This document shows, one piece after another, positions 1 through 6,903 of a stretch of 10,598 nucleotides of DNA. Position 1 is the stretch's first letter. The number at the start of each line of letters is the position of its first letter. The translations under genes were made by a program, and so were the position numbers. The DNA is taken from positions 1 to 10,598 of the forward strand of contig URAQ01000037.1 of NCBI GenBank assembly GCA_900545875.1. The letters run 5' to 3'. This DNA comes from an uncultured Collinsella sp. (GTDB taxonomy: Bacteria; Actinomycetota; Coriobacteriia; Coriobacteriales; Coriobacteriaceae). The notes beneath the pieces were generated by a model. It was given only the letters and a program-made list of their open reading frames with translations, was not told the DNA's origin and did no database searches.

Positions 1-33
1 CAGTGCCCGCTTCCCCCGAGAACAATTATCAGT

Positions 34-57
34 GCAGGTAGAAAGCCTGCGGTTTTT
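34..57 (+). terminator. Possible Rho-independent terminator of a gene left of the window
   Basis: GCAGG (34-38) pairs with CCTGC (46-50) across a 7-nt loop, and after two G residues comes a run of five T (53-57). The stem is short, so this is a modest candidate. It would end a rightward gene lying outside the window. Confidence 0.35.
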
Positions 58-216
58 CGTAAAACGCGGTCATGGTCGGGGGTATCAAGCTAAACGTAGT
101 AGATGGGCCAGTTTCGTGGTAAGCGCCGCCAACTGATTCCCCGGGGACGTCTGGGGACGGAGGAAAACGGATCGATTTGGCTCTCTGAGGGCCACGATGC
201 CCGTCATACCAGCCGG

Positions 217-382
217 CCATTCCAAAACTATGCCGGTTTACGGGGCTGAATCGCGAACCCCCAACCATACGCAATTCCGAAATAATAAAACCTCAGGTAA
301 ACGGCTTGCTCTATTTTGAAAAAAGCCGGTATGGTCGGCCTACGCTAATCTAGCCCCGTAAACCGGCATAGTTTTGAAATGG
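217..382. repeat. 166-bp inverted-repeat element A
   Basis: The arms 217-247 and 352-382 are inverted copies with one mismatch in 31 nt; the core ACTATGCCGGTTTACGGGG is perfect. A second, nested pair lies inside: CCAACCATAC (261-270) against GTATGGTCGG (329-338), 9 of 10 matching. No transposase gene and no clear target-site duplication are visible. It resembles a non-autonomous MITE-like or palindromic intergenic element. It begins 41 bp beyond the stop codon of the leftward ECF S-component gene, so it would be transcribed as that operon's 3' end. Confidence 0.75.
319..340 (-). terminator. Possible terminator of the ECF operon, inside element A
   Basis: Read on the minus strand, GCCG (339-336) can pair with CGGC (328-325) around a 7-nt loop, extended by a G-U pair, and is followed directly by six T (324-319). 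The stem is short but the T run is good. The position, about 85 bp after the S-component stop codon, suits an operon terminator supplied by the repeat element. Confidence 0.4.
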
Positions 383-422
383 TACTTCGGAAGTATTGAT
401 TCACGCCCCGGCGCAACCAGCC

Positions 423-1136
423 CTACAGCCCGTATTTCACGACAACGCGGTTGATCCGTCGACACCAAGGCTTGTAGAGGGCGGCCAAGAACACGCAGGT
501 CGCGAGGCCGTGTGTGATATCGAACGGCACTGCCGTGGCAAGACGCGCCACGACGCCCGCCCACGTGAGCGGTTGTACAAAACCGATAATGTCGTACGCG
601 TTGATCACCACGCCGTACAGCAGACCCGAAGCAAAGCCGTACGCCATCAGCGCCGGCATGCGCACGGTTCCATCCGCACGGTCGAACGCACCGGCATGCG
701 CCAGCGCACCGCCAACATAGCCAACCAGGCCCCAGGCATACATCTGCCATGGCGTCCACATGCCCTGCCCAAAAAAGAAATTGCTGGTCAGCGCCGCCAG
801 CGCGCCAACCATAAAACCATTGCGGCGACCAAGCGTCGCCCCCGCGATAATGGCGATGGCGCTCACCGGTTTAAAGTCGGGAATGGGCCCAAACAGGATG
901 CGCCCCGCCGCCGCCAGCGCCGCCAGCACCAGCGTGGGCATAATCTGGCGCAAACCCGGACGAGATGCCTCGTAACCCGCAAAGAACAGTGCAAGCACTA
1001 GCGCCACCACGACAAGCATGGCAAGCGCCGCCTGCTCAACGCCCGCCAGCAACGCCGCTGCCATCACCGCCGGCACCGCCAACAACAGCGGGATCTCCAG
1101 TTTTGTGAGTAAACGCGAGAAACGACAGTCCGTCAT
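423..1136 (-). CDS. ECF transporter S component (substrate-binding membrane subunit)
   Basis: This 237-aa integral membrane protein is the likely substrate-capture subunit of the energy-coupling-factor importer encoded by the two preceding genes. Hydrophobic stretches lie near residues 14-32, 35-54, 65-82, 91-101, 106-123, 132-146, 162-182 and 206-220. The centre carries the family-like pattern FGPIPDFKP (82-90), then SNFFFGQGMWTPWQM (118-132), which I associate with a Clostridia/Actinobacteria S-component family linked by some authors to cobalamin (CbrT-like). The substrate is not provable from sequence. The start is the ATG at 1136, 4 bp after the ATPase stop codon; an upstream in-frame extension to 1211 would overlap the ATPase gene by 71 bp and is rejected. 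It is last in a T-ATPase-S operon and translation is probably coupled. Confidence 0.82.
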   Translation of the reverse strand: MTDCRFSRLLTKLEIPLLLAVPAVMAAALLAGVEQAALAMLVVVALVLALFFAGYEASRPGLRQIMPTLVLAALAAAGRILFGPIPDFKPVSAIAIIAGATLGRRNGFMVGALAALTSNFFFGQGMWTPWQMYAWGLVGYVGGALAHAGAFDRADGTVRMPALMAYGFASGLLYGVVINAYDIIGFVQPLTWAGVVARLATAVPFDITHGLATCVFLAALYKPWCRRINRVVVKYGL

Positions 1137-1140
1137 CCCA

Positions 1141-2784
1141 TCACGCCCTATAGAACACGTTGTCGGCAAAGAAGTCGGCCGGGGGCTCCATGCAGGCAAT
1201 CTCGCCGTCAAACATCATGGCGACGTCGTCGGCTACCTGCTCGGCAAAGTCCAAATCGTGCGTAGCCATGATGACGGTGCCGCCAGCCTTCGCATGGTCA
1301 CGCAGGGCGCGGGCGATAATGCGGCGGCTGAACAGGTCTAGACCCTTGGTGGGCTCATCGAGCAATAGCAGTTCGGGGCCGATTAGCAGCAGTTTTGCCA
1401 ATGCAAGCAGTTGACGCTGCCCGCCCGAAAGATCGTACGGATGGCGCCCATCCAGACCCGACAGCCCCAAGCTCGCCGCACGCTCCCGCGCCAAGTTCTC
1501 GTCATATCCGCAGGTCGAGGCCCATTCCATCAGCTCGTCGCGCACCGTCTCGGCAACCAGCAGGGCCTTGGGGTTCTGCGGCAGCAGCGCAGCCGAGGCC
1601 GCCCCGCGCACCATACGACCACGCTGCAGCTTGGCAGTCTTGGCCAGCACCGAAAGCATCGTCGACTTGCCGCAGCCGTTACCGCCCACAACCGCATGCA
1701 CCGCGCCAGCCGAAAACGACGCATCGAGCCCGCGCAGCACCCAGCCGGACGCTCGATCGTAGCGAAACCAGCCTTCCGACAGGGTGGTAGCCGACCCGCC
1801 GTGCATTTTTTGGAGTATTCTGCTTCCATCCGTGCGCAGGAAGGCTTCCGAGCCGTTCTCGAGCGACGTTTGCGCCACAAATTCGGACGATTTGTCCAAT
1901 TCCGAACTTTTTTTCGCGCTCGATACGTCCCCGGGCGGCTCCGGAGAGCCCAAATTGTCCTCACGCCTGCTGAATACTCCTTTATTTGCACATCGGATGG
2001 CACCCCACCCCAACATGTCATCGGAAAACAGCGATTCTCGGCGTCCCAAAGAAGCCATATCCGCCAGCTCGCGCACGCGACCGTCCTCAATCCGGTACGC
2101 ACACGTCGCGTATTCGAGCATTGGGCGTGGCTGATGCGTCGCCACAACAACCGTGCAGCCCAGCTCGCGATTCACACGAAACAGCGCGTGCAGGAAATTC
2201 TTCTCCGCAACCGGATCAAGCTGAGACGTGGGCTCGTCGAGCAGCAGCACACGCGGACGCAGCGCCAGGACGGCCGCAAGCGACAGCAGCTGCTTGCGAC
2301 CGCCCGAAAGCGTGTCAGTATCGCGGTGAAGCCAATCTTCCAGCCCAAAGAAATAGCTGGTCTCAGCTACGCGACGGCGCATCTCATCACGCGCTAGCCC
2401 CAAGTTTTCCAGGCCAAACGCCATCTCGTGCCACACGGTTTCGCACACGATCTGGTTCTCGGGATCCTGGAACACATAACCCACGCGCTCCGCCGATGCC
2501 CGCACATCCATGTCGGCGACGGGCTCGCCCAGCACGCGCAGCTCGCCGGAGCGCTCGCCCGCCGGAGCGATCTCGGGCTTGAGCAGCGACAGCAGCGTCG
2601 ACTTACCCGATCCGGTACCGCCAACAAGCAGCGCAAATGCACCTTGGGGAACAGACCAGTCGAGCCCCTCGAGCACCGCAGCATCAGCATCGGGGTAGGC
2701 AAAGCTCAGGCTCCGCACCTCAATCGCCGGCATATCCGGGCCGCACGCAGCGCCCGACACCGGGCCCCTATCCAACCGAGCCAT
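1141..2784 (-). CDS. ECF transporter ATPase, two fused ABC domains
   Basis: The 547-aa protein carries both energy-coupling ATPase domains on one chain, powering the importer from the cytoplasmic face. Domain 1 (about 20-245) has Walker A GGTGSGKST (55-63), Q-loop Q106, signature LSGGRKQ (159-165), Walker B ending DE (183-184) and H217. Domain 2 (about 334-540) has Walker A GGNGCGKST (367-375), Q403, LSGGQRQ (452-458), DE at 476-477 and H509. Both sites look catalytically complete. The start ATG shares its A with the stop codon of the T-component gene and has AAGAGG 8 nt upstream; a later ATG at residue 18 is possible. The linker (about 246-333) is unusually long and polar. Residues 265-328 of it coincide with a 191-bp inverted-repeat element described separately. 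Confidence 0.93.
   Translation of the reverse strand: MARLDRGPVSGAACGPDMPAIEVRSLSFAYPDADAAVLEGLDWSVPQGAFALLVGGTGSGKSTLLSLLKPEIAPAGERSGELRVLGEPVADMDVRASAERVGYVFQDPENQIVCETVWHEMAFGLENLGLARDEMRRRVAETSYFFGLEDWLHRDTDTLSGGRKQLLSLAAVLALRPRVLLLDEPTSQLDPVAEKNFLHALFRVNRELGCTVVVATHQPRPMLEYATCAYRIEDGRVRELADMASLGRRESLFSDDMLGWGAIRCANKGVFSRREDNLGSPEPPGDVSSAKKSSELDKSSEFVAQTSLENGSEAFLRTDGSRILQKMHGGSATTLSEGWFRYDRASGWVLRGLDASFSAGAVHAVVGGNGCGKSTMLSVLAKTAKLQRGRMVRGAASAALLPQNPKALLVAETVRDELMEWASTCGYDENLARERAASLGLSGLDGRHPYDLSGGQRQLLALAKLLLIGPELLLLDEPTKGLDLFSRRIIARALRDHAKAGGTVIMATHDLDFAEQVADDVAMMFDGEIACMEPPADFFADNVFYRA
1801..1991. repeat. 191-bp inverted-repeat element B inside the ATPase gene
   Basis: The ends are imperfect inverted repeats: GTGCA, six variable bases, GGAGTATTC, one base, GC at 1801-1823, and the reverse complement of the same pattern at 1969-1991 (17 of 23 positions match, including the 9-nt block). 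The middle holds overlapping palindromes: ACAAAT/ATTTGT (1877-1882, 1890-1895) and TTCGGA/TCCGAA (1882-1887, 1901-1906). It is read through in frame by the leftward ATPase gene and supplies about 64 residues, rich in Ser, Glu, Lys and Gly, between the two ABC domains. This looks like a palindromic element tolerated within a coding sequence. Confidence 0.55.
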
Positions 2785-3677
2785 CAGCCAAACCTCTTCT
2801 CATCAATCGCGTGCAACGCGCAAGGCAGCACCATCCAGGCAGCGTACACGACATAGCCCGGCCACGGCGCCGGCACCGAGAGCTGCGGATAAAACGAATA
2901 CTGTGTCGTCGCGGTCCATGCCACCGCCACGGCAGCCGCGCCAAACAGCGCAAGCCCCACCAGCGCGGCAACGTCGCCGCGCCCCAGTCGATACCGCGCA
3001 TACGTCGTACGACGCGTCGCGGCACCCCACCCGCGCGAGCGCATCGTGTCCGCGCGCTCCAGCGAGTCTTCCATGCCCCAGCCCATCAGCACGCTCGATG
3101 CCCGCAGGCGCGAACGCACGGGGTCGGCCGGCGCGCGACCCGGCACATCAATCGCGTCCTGCACCGCCAACACGGTGCGACCACGACGCAAAAACTGCGG
3201 AATCAGCCGCATGCACATCGAAATCATGAGAGCAACCACCGGTGCGGCGTTACCCAGCAGCGCAAGCACCTTGTCGTAGCCGAGCATCGATGCCGCGGCC
3301 TCAAACCACAGCACGCTCGCCACAAACAGCCCGCCCATGCACAGGCCGTATATCATGCTCTCCAAATACACCGCGCGCATGCCAATACGGAACAGCTCCG
3401 TCGAGCCCGAGGCACTAAACAGCGGGTTGAGCACCGCGATAATTAAAATCACCGGCAGCTGCCAGCGCAGCGCCCCCAGCGTGCGCGCGGCGCCGCGGGT
3501 CGCAAAGCCGTACGCCAGCCCGCCCGCAAGCGACAGGGCGATCAGCACCGGCTGCATCGAGAACATGGTGAGCCCCAGCGTCAGCACCATATAGAGCGCC
3601 GGCACCGCCGGATGCGACATCGAGAACGCCTCGACGGGCTCACTGGCCGATTCCTCTCGCGTGATGTCCACAGGCAC
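2784..3677 (-). CDS. ecfT: ECF transporter transmembrane (T) component
   Basis: This is the membrane scaffold that couples ATP hydrolysis by the fused ATPase to the S component. With the GTG start at 3677 the protein has 297 residues. Hydrophobic spans lie near 26-60, 74-90, 107-130, 137-160, 237-253 and 274-289. A cytoplasmic segment near residues 165-225 ends in MRSRG; its SRG (214-216) corresponds to the Ala-Arg-Gly-type motif through which EcfT proteins contact the ATPases. The start is uncertain. GTG at 3677 has GAGGGG 6 nt upstream. GTG at 3671, ATG at 3620 (GAGG 8 nt upstream) and ATG at 3725 (no ribosome site) are alternatives. I avoided 3620 because the AFS..HP segment just before and after it resembles homologue N-termini. 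It is first in the operon and its stop overlaps the ATPase start (TGATG). Confidence 0.83.
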   Translation of the reverse strand: MPVDITREESASEPVEAFSMSHPAVPALYMVLTLGLTMFSMQPVLIALSLAGGLAYGFATRGAARTLGALRWQLPVILIIAVLNPLFSASGSTELFRIGMRAVYLESMIYGLCMGGLFVASVLWFEAAASMLGYDKVLALLGNAAPVVALMISMCMRLIPQFLRRGRTVLAVQDAIDVPGRAPADPVRSRLRASSVLMGWGMEDSLERADTMRSRGWGAATRRTTYARYRLGRGDVAALVGLALFGAAAVAVAWTATTQYSFYPQLSVPAPWPGYVVYAAWMVLPCALHAIDEKRFG

Positions 3678-3784
3678 CCCCGTCCCCTCGCTCAAACGCC
3701 AACGCCGCAGTGCCGCCGGCACCATGCACAACCAGCGCAAACGTCACGCCGGCGGCACCGATATCGGCCACCGCGCGCCAATCG

Positions 3785-3815
3785 TTACGCGCTCATCATA
3801 TGCCTGCGGTATCAT
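3785..3815 (+). promoter_or_regulatory. Weak candidate promoter for glmU
   Basis: TATCAT (3810-3815) is a fair -10 hexamer. The best upstream match is TTACGC (3785-3790) at a long 19-nt spacing. It would give a leader of about 50 nt before the glmU start. The same 190-bp gap must also hold the divergent ECF operon promoter, for which I see no clear hexamers. Confidence 0.25.
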
Positions 3816-3870
3816 ATTGCGCCGTGTATCGTTTCCAAACACACGTCTCTATAACGTAACAGGAGATCAC

Positions 3871-5283
3871 ATGGACGCAACCGCAATTATCCTCGCTGCC
3901 GGCGAGGGCACCCGCATGAAGTCGAACCACTGCAAGGTTTCGCACAAGATCCTGGGCAAGCCCATGGTCCAGTGGATCGTCGACGCCACCATCAAGGCCG
4001 GCTGCAGCCGCGTCGTGGTCGTCATCGGCAGCCACGCCGACGAGATGCGCGCCCTTATCGACGGCACCTACGCCAACAGCGCCACCAAGGTCGAGTGCGT
4101 TGAGCAGACCGAGCGCCTGGGCACCGGCCACGCCGTGAAAGTCGCGCTCGAGGCCTGCGGCATCACGCAAGGCCCCGTCGTCGTGCTCAACGGCGACTTG
4201 CCCCTCATCACCGCCGACACCGTTGCCAAGTTCGCGCAAACCGTCGCCACCGGCGAGCTCGCCTGCACCGTCATGACCATGACCCCACCCGACCCCTTCG
4301 GCTACGGCCGCATCAAGCTGGGCGCCGACGGCCAGATCGAGCGCATCATCGAGCAGAAAGACTGCACGCCCGAGCAGGCCGCCACGCTGCTGGAGTGCAA
4401 CGCCGGCTGCTACGCCTTTGACGGCGCGCAGCTCGCCGCCCACATTGACGAGATCGGCAACGACAACGCGCAATCCGAGTACTACCTGCCCGACATGCTC
4501 GAGATCCTCAAAGGCCATGGTCAGGCAGTCTCCATCTTCCACTGCGATGACTACCGCGACGGCCTGGGCGTCAACAGCCGCATCCAGCTCGCACAGCTCA
4601 CCGCCATCGCGCGCGACCGCATCAACGAGCACTGGATGGCCGAGGGCGTCACGTTCATCGATCCCACGCAGGCCTGGATCGGTCCCGACGCTACCATCGG
4701 CCGCGACACCGTCGTGTGGCCGCAGACGCATCTGATCGGCCACGTCACCGTGGGCGAGGAGTGCCAGCTCGGCCCCAACAGCCGCCTCACCGACACCACC
4801 GTCGGCAGCGGCTGCATCATCGATGAGACCATCGCCATCGAGGCCGCCATCGAGAACGGCGTCGACTGCGGCCCGCGCGCCTACCTGCGCCCGGGCACCC
4901 ACATGCTCGACGGCTCCAAGGCCGGCACGCATGTGGAGATCAAGAAGTCCACGATCGGCGAGGGCTCCAAGGTGCCGCACCTGTCCTACATCGGCGACAC
5001 CACCATGGGCTCCGGCGTCAACGTGGGCGCGGGCTCTATCACCTGCAACTACGACGGCGTCCACAAGCACAAGACCGTCATCGGCAAGGATGCCTTCATC
5101 GGTTCCGACACCATGATGGTCGCGCCCGCCCAGATCGGCGACGGCGCGCTCGTGGCCGCCGGCTCCGTCATCACCGAGCCGGTCCCGGCCGACGCACTTG
5201 GCCTGGGTCGTGCCCGTCAGGTAAACATTGAGGGCTGGGCCGCCGATTATCGCCGCCGTCTGCACGAGGACGACGAGGTATAA
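3871..5283 (+). CDS. glmU: Bifunctional UDP-GlcNAc pyrophosphorylase / GlcN-1-P acetyltransferase
   Basis: GlmU acetylates glucosamine-1-phosphate and then transfers UMP from UTP, giving UDP-GlcNAc for peptidoglycan and other envelope glycans in the cytosol. The 470-aa length is normal. The N-terminal uridyltransferase domain (about 1-235) shows LAAGEGTRM (8-16) with R15, the lysine K22, the GTGHA segment (84-88) and NGD (107-109). The C-terminal left-handed beta-helix (about 258-450) shows hexapeptide-like repeats, YLRPG (338-342), HVEIKKS (354-360), the acetyltransferase histidine H370 in PHLSYIGD, and CNYDG (392-396). The ATG at 3871 has AGGAG 5 nt upstream; a longer in-frame reading back to 3661 lacks such support. 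It is divergent from the ECF operon and followed by prs, a widely conserved pairing. No damage is seen. Confidence 0.97.
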   Translation: MDATAIILAAGEGTRMKSNHCKVSHKILGKPMVQWIVDATIKAGCSRVVVVIGSHADEMRALIDGTYANSATKVECVEQTERLGTGHAVKVALEACGITQGPVVVLNGDLPLITADTVAKFAQTVATGELACTVMTMTPPDPFGYGRIKLGADGQIERIIEQKDCTPEQAATLLECNAGCYAFDGAQLAAHIDEIGNDNAQSEYYLPDMLEILKGHGQAVSIFHCDDYRDGLGVNSRIQLAQLTAIARDRINEHWMAEGVTFIDPTQAWIGPDATIGRDTVVWPQTHLIGHVTVGEECQLGPNSRLTDTTVGSGCIIDETIAIEAAIENGVDCGPRAYLRPGTHMLDGSKAGTHVEIKKSTIGEGSKVPHLSYIGDTTMGSGVNVGAGSITCNYDGVHKHKTVIGKDAFIGSDTMMVAPAQIGDGALVAAGSVITEPVPADALGLGRARQVNIEGWAADYRRRLHEDDEV

Positions 5284-5300
5284 CGTTTTACCAAGCATCT

Positions 5301-5333
5301 AAGGAGCTGTTCCCATGGGGGCGGCTCCTTTTT
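5301..5333 (+). terminator. Rho-independent terminator after glmU
   Basis: AAGGAGC (5301-5307) pairs with GCTCCTT (5324-5330), with an inner CCC/GGG pairing, and runs into TTTTT (5329-5333). It lies 17 bp after the glmU stop codon, implying that prs has its own promoter or is reached by read-through. Confidence 0.8.
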
Positions 5334-5424
5334 CTATCGTGACCTGCGCAACCGGATGAGTGGTCGGTTCGTGTCCGTTGACGGTAAAGACGTTATCAAG
5401 ACCCGATTAACCCCGTCGCGCGGT

Positions 5425-5430
5425 TACAAT
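5425..5430 (+). promoter_or_regulatory. Candidate -10 box for prs
   Basis: TACAAT (5425-5430) is a good -10 hexamer placed between the glmU terminator and prs, giving a leader of roughly 38 nt. The -35 region at the expected spacing (about 5402-5407) does not match consensus, so this is tentative. Confidence 0.3.
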
Positions 5431-5474
5431 GCAACAAGGCATCTATATGGCATTCGATATAAAGGAGAAGGGTA

Positions 5475-6461
5475 ATGCCGATTAATGATCCCGAGAAGTC
5501 GGAGAATATGCGCAAGTCCATCCGCGTGTATTCCGGTTCCTCCAACCGTCCCCTCGCTCAGAAGATCGCTGAGTTCCTTGGGGTCGAGCTTTCGGGCCTT
5601 ACGCTAAAGCAGTTCGCCAACGGTGAGATTTACGCCCGCTACGACGAGACCGTCCGCGGCGCCGACGTCTTCCTGATTCAGTCCGTGGCCGGCGGCAACG
5701 TCAACGACATGCTCATGGAGCTGCTCATCGCCACCGACGCTGCCAAGCGCGCATCCGCCCGCTCCATCACCGCCGTTATCACCCACTACGGCTATGCCCG
5801 CCAGGACCGCAAGGCCGGCCCGCGCGAGCCCATCACCGCCCGCCTCGTCGCCAACCTGCTCGAGCGCGCCGGCGTCAACCGCATCATCACCCTCGACCTG
5901 CACCAGGGCCAGATCCAGGGCTTCTTTGATATCCCGGTTAACCACCTGTCCGCGCTGCCGCTGTTTGGCCAGTACTACAACAACATGCACTTCGACACCG
6001 ACAACCTGGTTGTCGTCTCCCCCGACGTGGGTCGTGCCAAGGCCGCCAAGAAGCTGTCCGACATGCTCGGCTGCGACCTGGCCATCGCCCACAAGGGCCG
6101 TCCGCGCCACAACGCCGCCGAGGTCATGGGCATCATCGGTGACATCAAGGGCAAGACCTGCATCATCAACGACGACATGATCGACACCGCTGGCACCCTG
6201 TGCGCCAACGTCAAGGAGCTCAAGGCTATGGGCGCTGGCGATATCTACGTCTGCGCCACCCACGGCATCTTCTCCGGTCCGGCCATCGAGCGTCTGAACG
6301 ACGCCCCGATCGTCGAGTGCCTCGTCACCGACGCCATTCCCGTTGAGGTCGGCGGCAAGATCAAGACCATCTCGGTCGCCGAGGAGTTCGCTCAGGCCAT
6401 CTCCGCCGTTTACCACGAGGAGCCCGTCTCCACGCTCGTCGGCGGCGACTTCGCGCTGTAA
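5475..6461 (+). CDS. prs: Ribose-phosphate pyrophosphokinase (PRPP synthase)
   Basis: Prs transfers pyrophosphate from ATP to ribose-5-phosphate, making PRPP for purine, pyrimidine, histidine, tryptophan and NAD synthesis in the cytosol. The 328-aa protein shows SGSSNRPLA (20-28), FANGE (47-51), YARQDRK (107-113), GPREPI (115-120), the DLHQGQIQGFFDIP stretch (141-154), the flexible-loop lysine and arginine K207 and R209 in KGRPRHN, and the PRPP-binding loop NDDMIDTAGT (232-241). The segment PVNHL (154-158) has Asn where many homologues have Asp, a minor deviation. ATG 5475 has AAAGGAG 7 nt upstream. An internal ATG at residue 12 would remove a short N-terminal extension and is a weaker alternative. 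It follows glmU and ends in a strong terminator. Confidence 0.97.
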   Translation: MPINDPEKSENMRKSIRVYSGSSNRPLAQKIAEFLGVELSGLTLKQFANGEIYARYDETVRGADVFLIQSVAGGNVNDMLMELLIATDAAKRASARSITAVITHYGYARQDRKAGPREPITARLVANLLERAGVNRIITLDLHQGQIQGFFDIPVNHLSALPLFGQYYNNMHFDTDNLVVVSPDVGRAKAAKKLSDMLGCDLAIAHKGRPRHNAAEVMGIIGDIKGKTCIINDDMIDTAGTLCANVKELKAMGAGDIYVCATHGIFSGPAIERLNDAPIVECLVTDAIPVEVGGKIKTISVAEEFAQAISAVYHEEPVSTLVGGDFAL

Positions 6462-6494
6462 TCCAGCGTGCATCTCATCATCTTTGGTGTTTTT

Positions 6495-6526
6495 AAAGGG
6501 TCGGAAGCTCGCTTCCGACCCTTTTT
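6495..6526 (+). terminator. Strong Rho-independent terminator of prs
   Basis: AAAGGGTCGGAAGC (6495-6508) is perfectly complementary to GCTTCCGACCCTTT (6511-6524), a 14-bp stem with the tight TC turn, ending in TTTTT (6522-6526). It lies 33 bp beyond the prs stop codon. Because the stem has A and T runs on both flanks it could act in both directions. Confidence 0.92.
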
Positions 6527-6546
6527 CTACCCCTCGACAACCTTCC

Positions 6547-6741
6547 CTGGACAATTAGTTCAGATACGTATTTTTTTAAAGCTCCAAAGGCCGTTCTGAG
6601 CTCCCCGGCGAACGCCATACTGCCCAAAGCTCATCGCTTTCGAGTACGACCGCCGCATATTTACCCTCAAATCGCCCTAGAAAGCCCTTAGAAACGCCTC
6701 GAACGCCCGCCGTCTTATACGTATCTGAACTAACTGTCCAG
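6547..6741 (-). repeat. 195-bp inverted-repeat element C, left of the nuclease-like gene
   Basis: The arms 6547-6571 and 6717-6741 are inverted copies with one mismatch in 25 nt; the outer part reads TGGACAATTAGTTCAGAT on the left and TGGACAGTTAGTTCAGAT on the right arm's complement. The same terminal sequence bounds element D (8063-8265). Read on the minus strand, the interior shares GTATAA, GACGGC, TCGAGG, ATTTGA and ACTCGAAAG, in that order, with element D read on the plus strand. The two are therefore probably diverged members of one family in opposite orientation. No transposase and no target duplication are seen. Confidence 0.82.
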
Positions 6742-6863
6742 TAGCTATCGTCAACCTTCGCGGCAGAGCTCAATTTCCTGCAATCCCCTCAACCGATTCC
6801 ACCGATTTCATAACACCCAGCCGTTCATGGCGCGCAGCGCCCCGCTGAGCGAAAAAAACGGTA

Positions 6864-6885
6864 TGGCGGTCGCATTCTGCCGCCA
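6864..6885. promoter_or_regulatory. Operator-like inverted repeat upstream of the nuclease-like gene
   Basis: TGGCGG (6864-6869) and CCGCCA (6880-6885) form a perfect 6-bp inverted repeat with a 10-bp spacer, centred 29 bp before the ATG at 6904. Such spacing suits a dimeric regulator, possibly autoregulation. It could also be chance in GC-rich DNA. Confidence 0.25.
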
Positions 6886-6903
6886 ACTTAGTACGTTATA
6901 GCT

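Larger units (their letters stand above)
1..422. other. Intergenic region without a convincing gene
   Basis: No open frame here has a ribosome binding site plus recognisable protein content. A minus-strand frame of 81 codons (29-274) looks fortuitous because part of it is made from one arm of the inverted repeat described separately. The stretch holds a terminator-like hairpin near 34-57, a 166-bp inverted-repeat element (217-382), and the 3' untranslated region of the leftward ECF operon. The sequence CGGT(C)ATGGTCGG occurs at 67-79 and again at 327-338, suggesting layered or decayed repeats. Confidence 0.6.
6462..6903. other. Intergenic region between prs and the nuclease-like gene
   Basis: These 442 bp contain the prs terminator, inverted-repeat element C, and about 160 bp upstream of the accessory gene. 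That last part includes a small hairpin (CAGCG-CCC-CGCTG, near 6836-6848) and an operator-like inverted repeat at 6864-6885. A minus-strand frame of 65 codons (6576-6773) spans element C; its start lies outside the element and its sequence resembles no protein I know, so I do not call a gene. Confidence 0.6.

Noticed and set aside
29..274. Small minus-strand open frame of 81 codons
   Set aside because: It overlaps one arm of element A, lacks a ribosome site and has no recognisable protein features.
3678..3740. Longer N-terminus for the ECF T component (TTG 3740 or ATG 3725)
   Set aside because: Neither start has a ribosome site. The extra residues are not family-like, although the codons look plausible, so the extension is not excluded.
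3621..3870. Cobalamin riboswitch in front of the ECF operon
   Set aside because: The gap is short, the conserved box elements are not recognisable, and scattered GGCACTG-like words are not arranged as in that riboswitch.
3796..5298. Long open frame antisense to glmU (500 codons)
   Set aside because: It mirrors the GC-biased codons of glmU, is rich in Gly, Val, Asp and Ala, shows no domain, and has no ribosome site. The same applies to long frames antisense to prs (5604-6554) and to nfnA (9015-10229).
6576..6773. Small minus-strand frame of 65 codons across element C
   Set aside because: It starts outside the element and reads through its arm. Element D, the related copy, has early stop codons in the equivalent frame.
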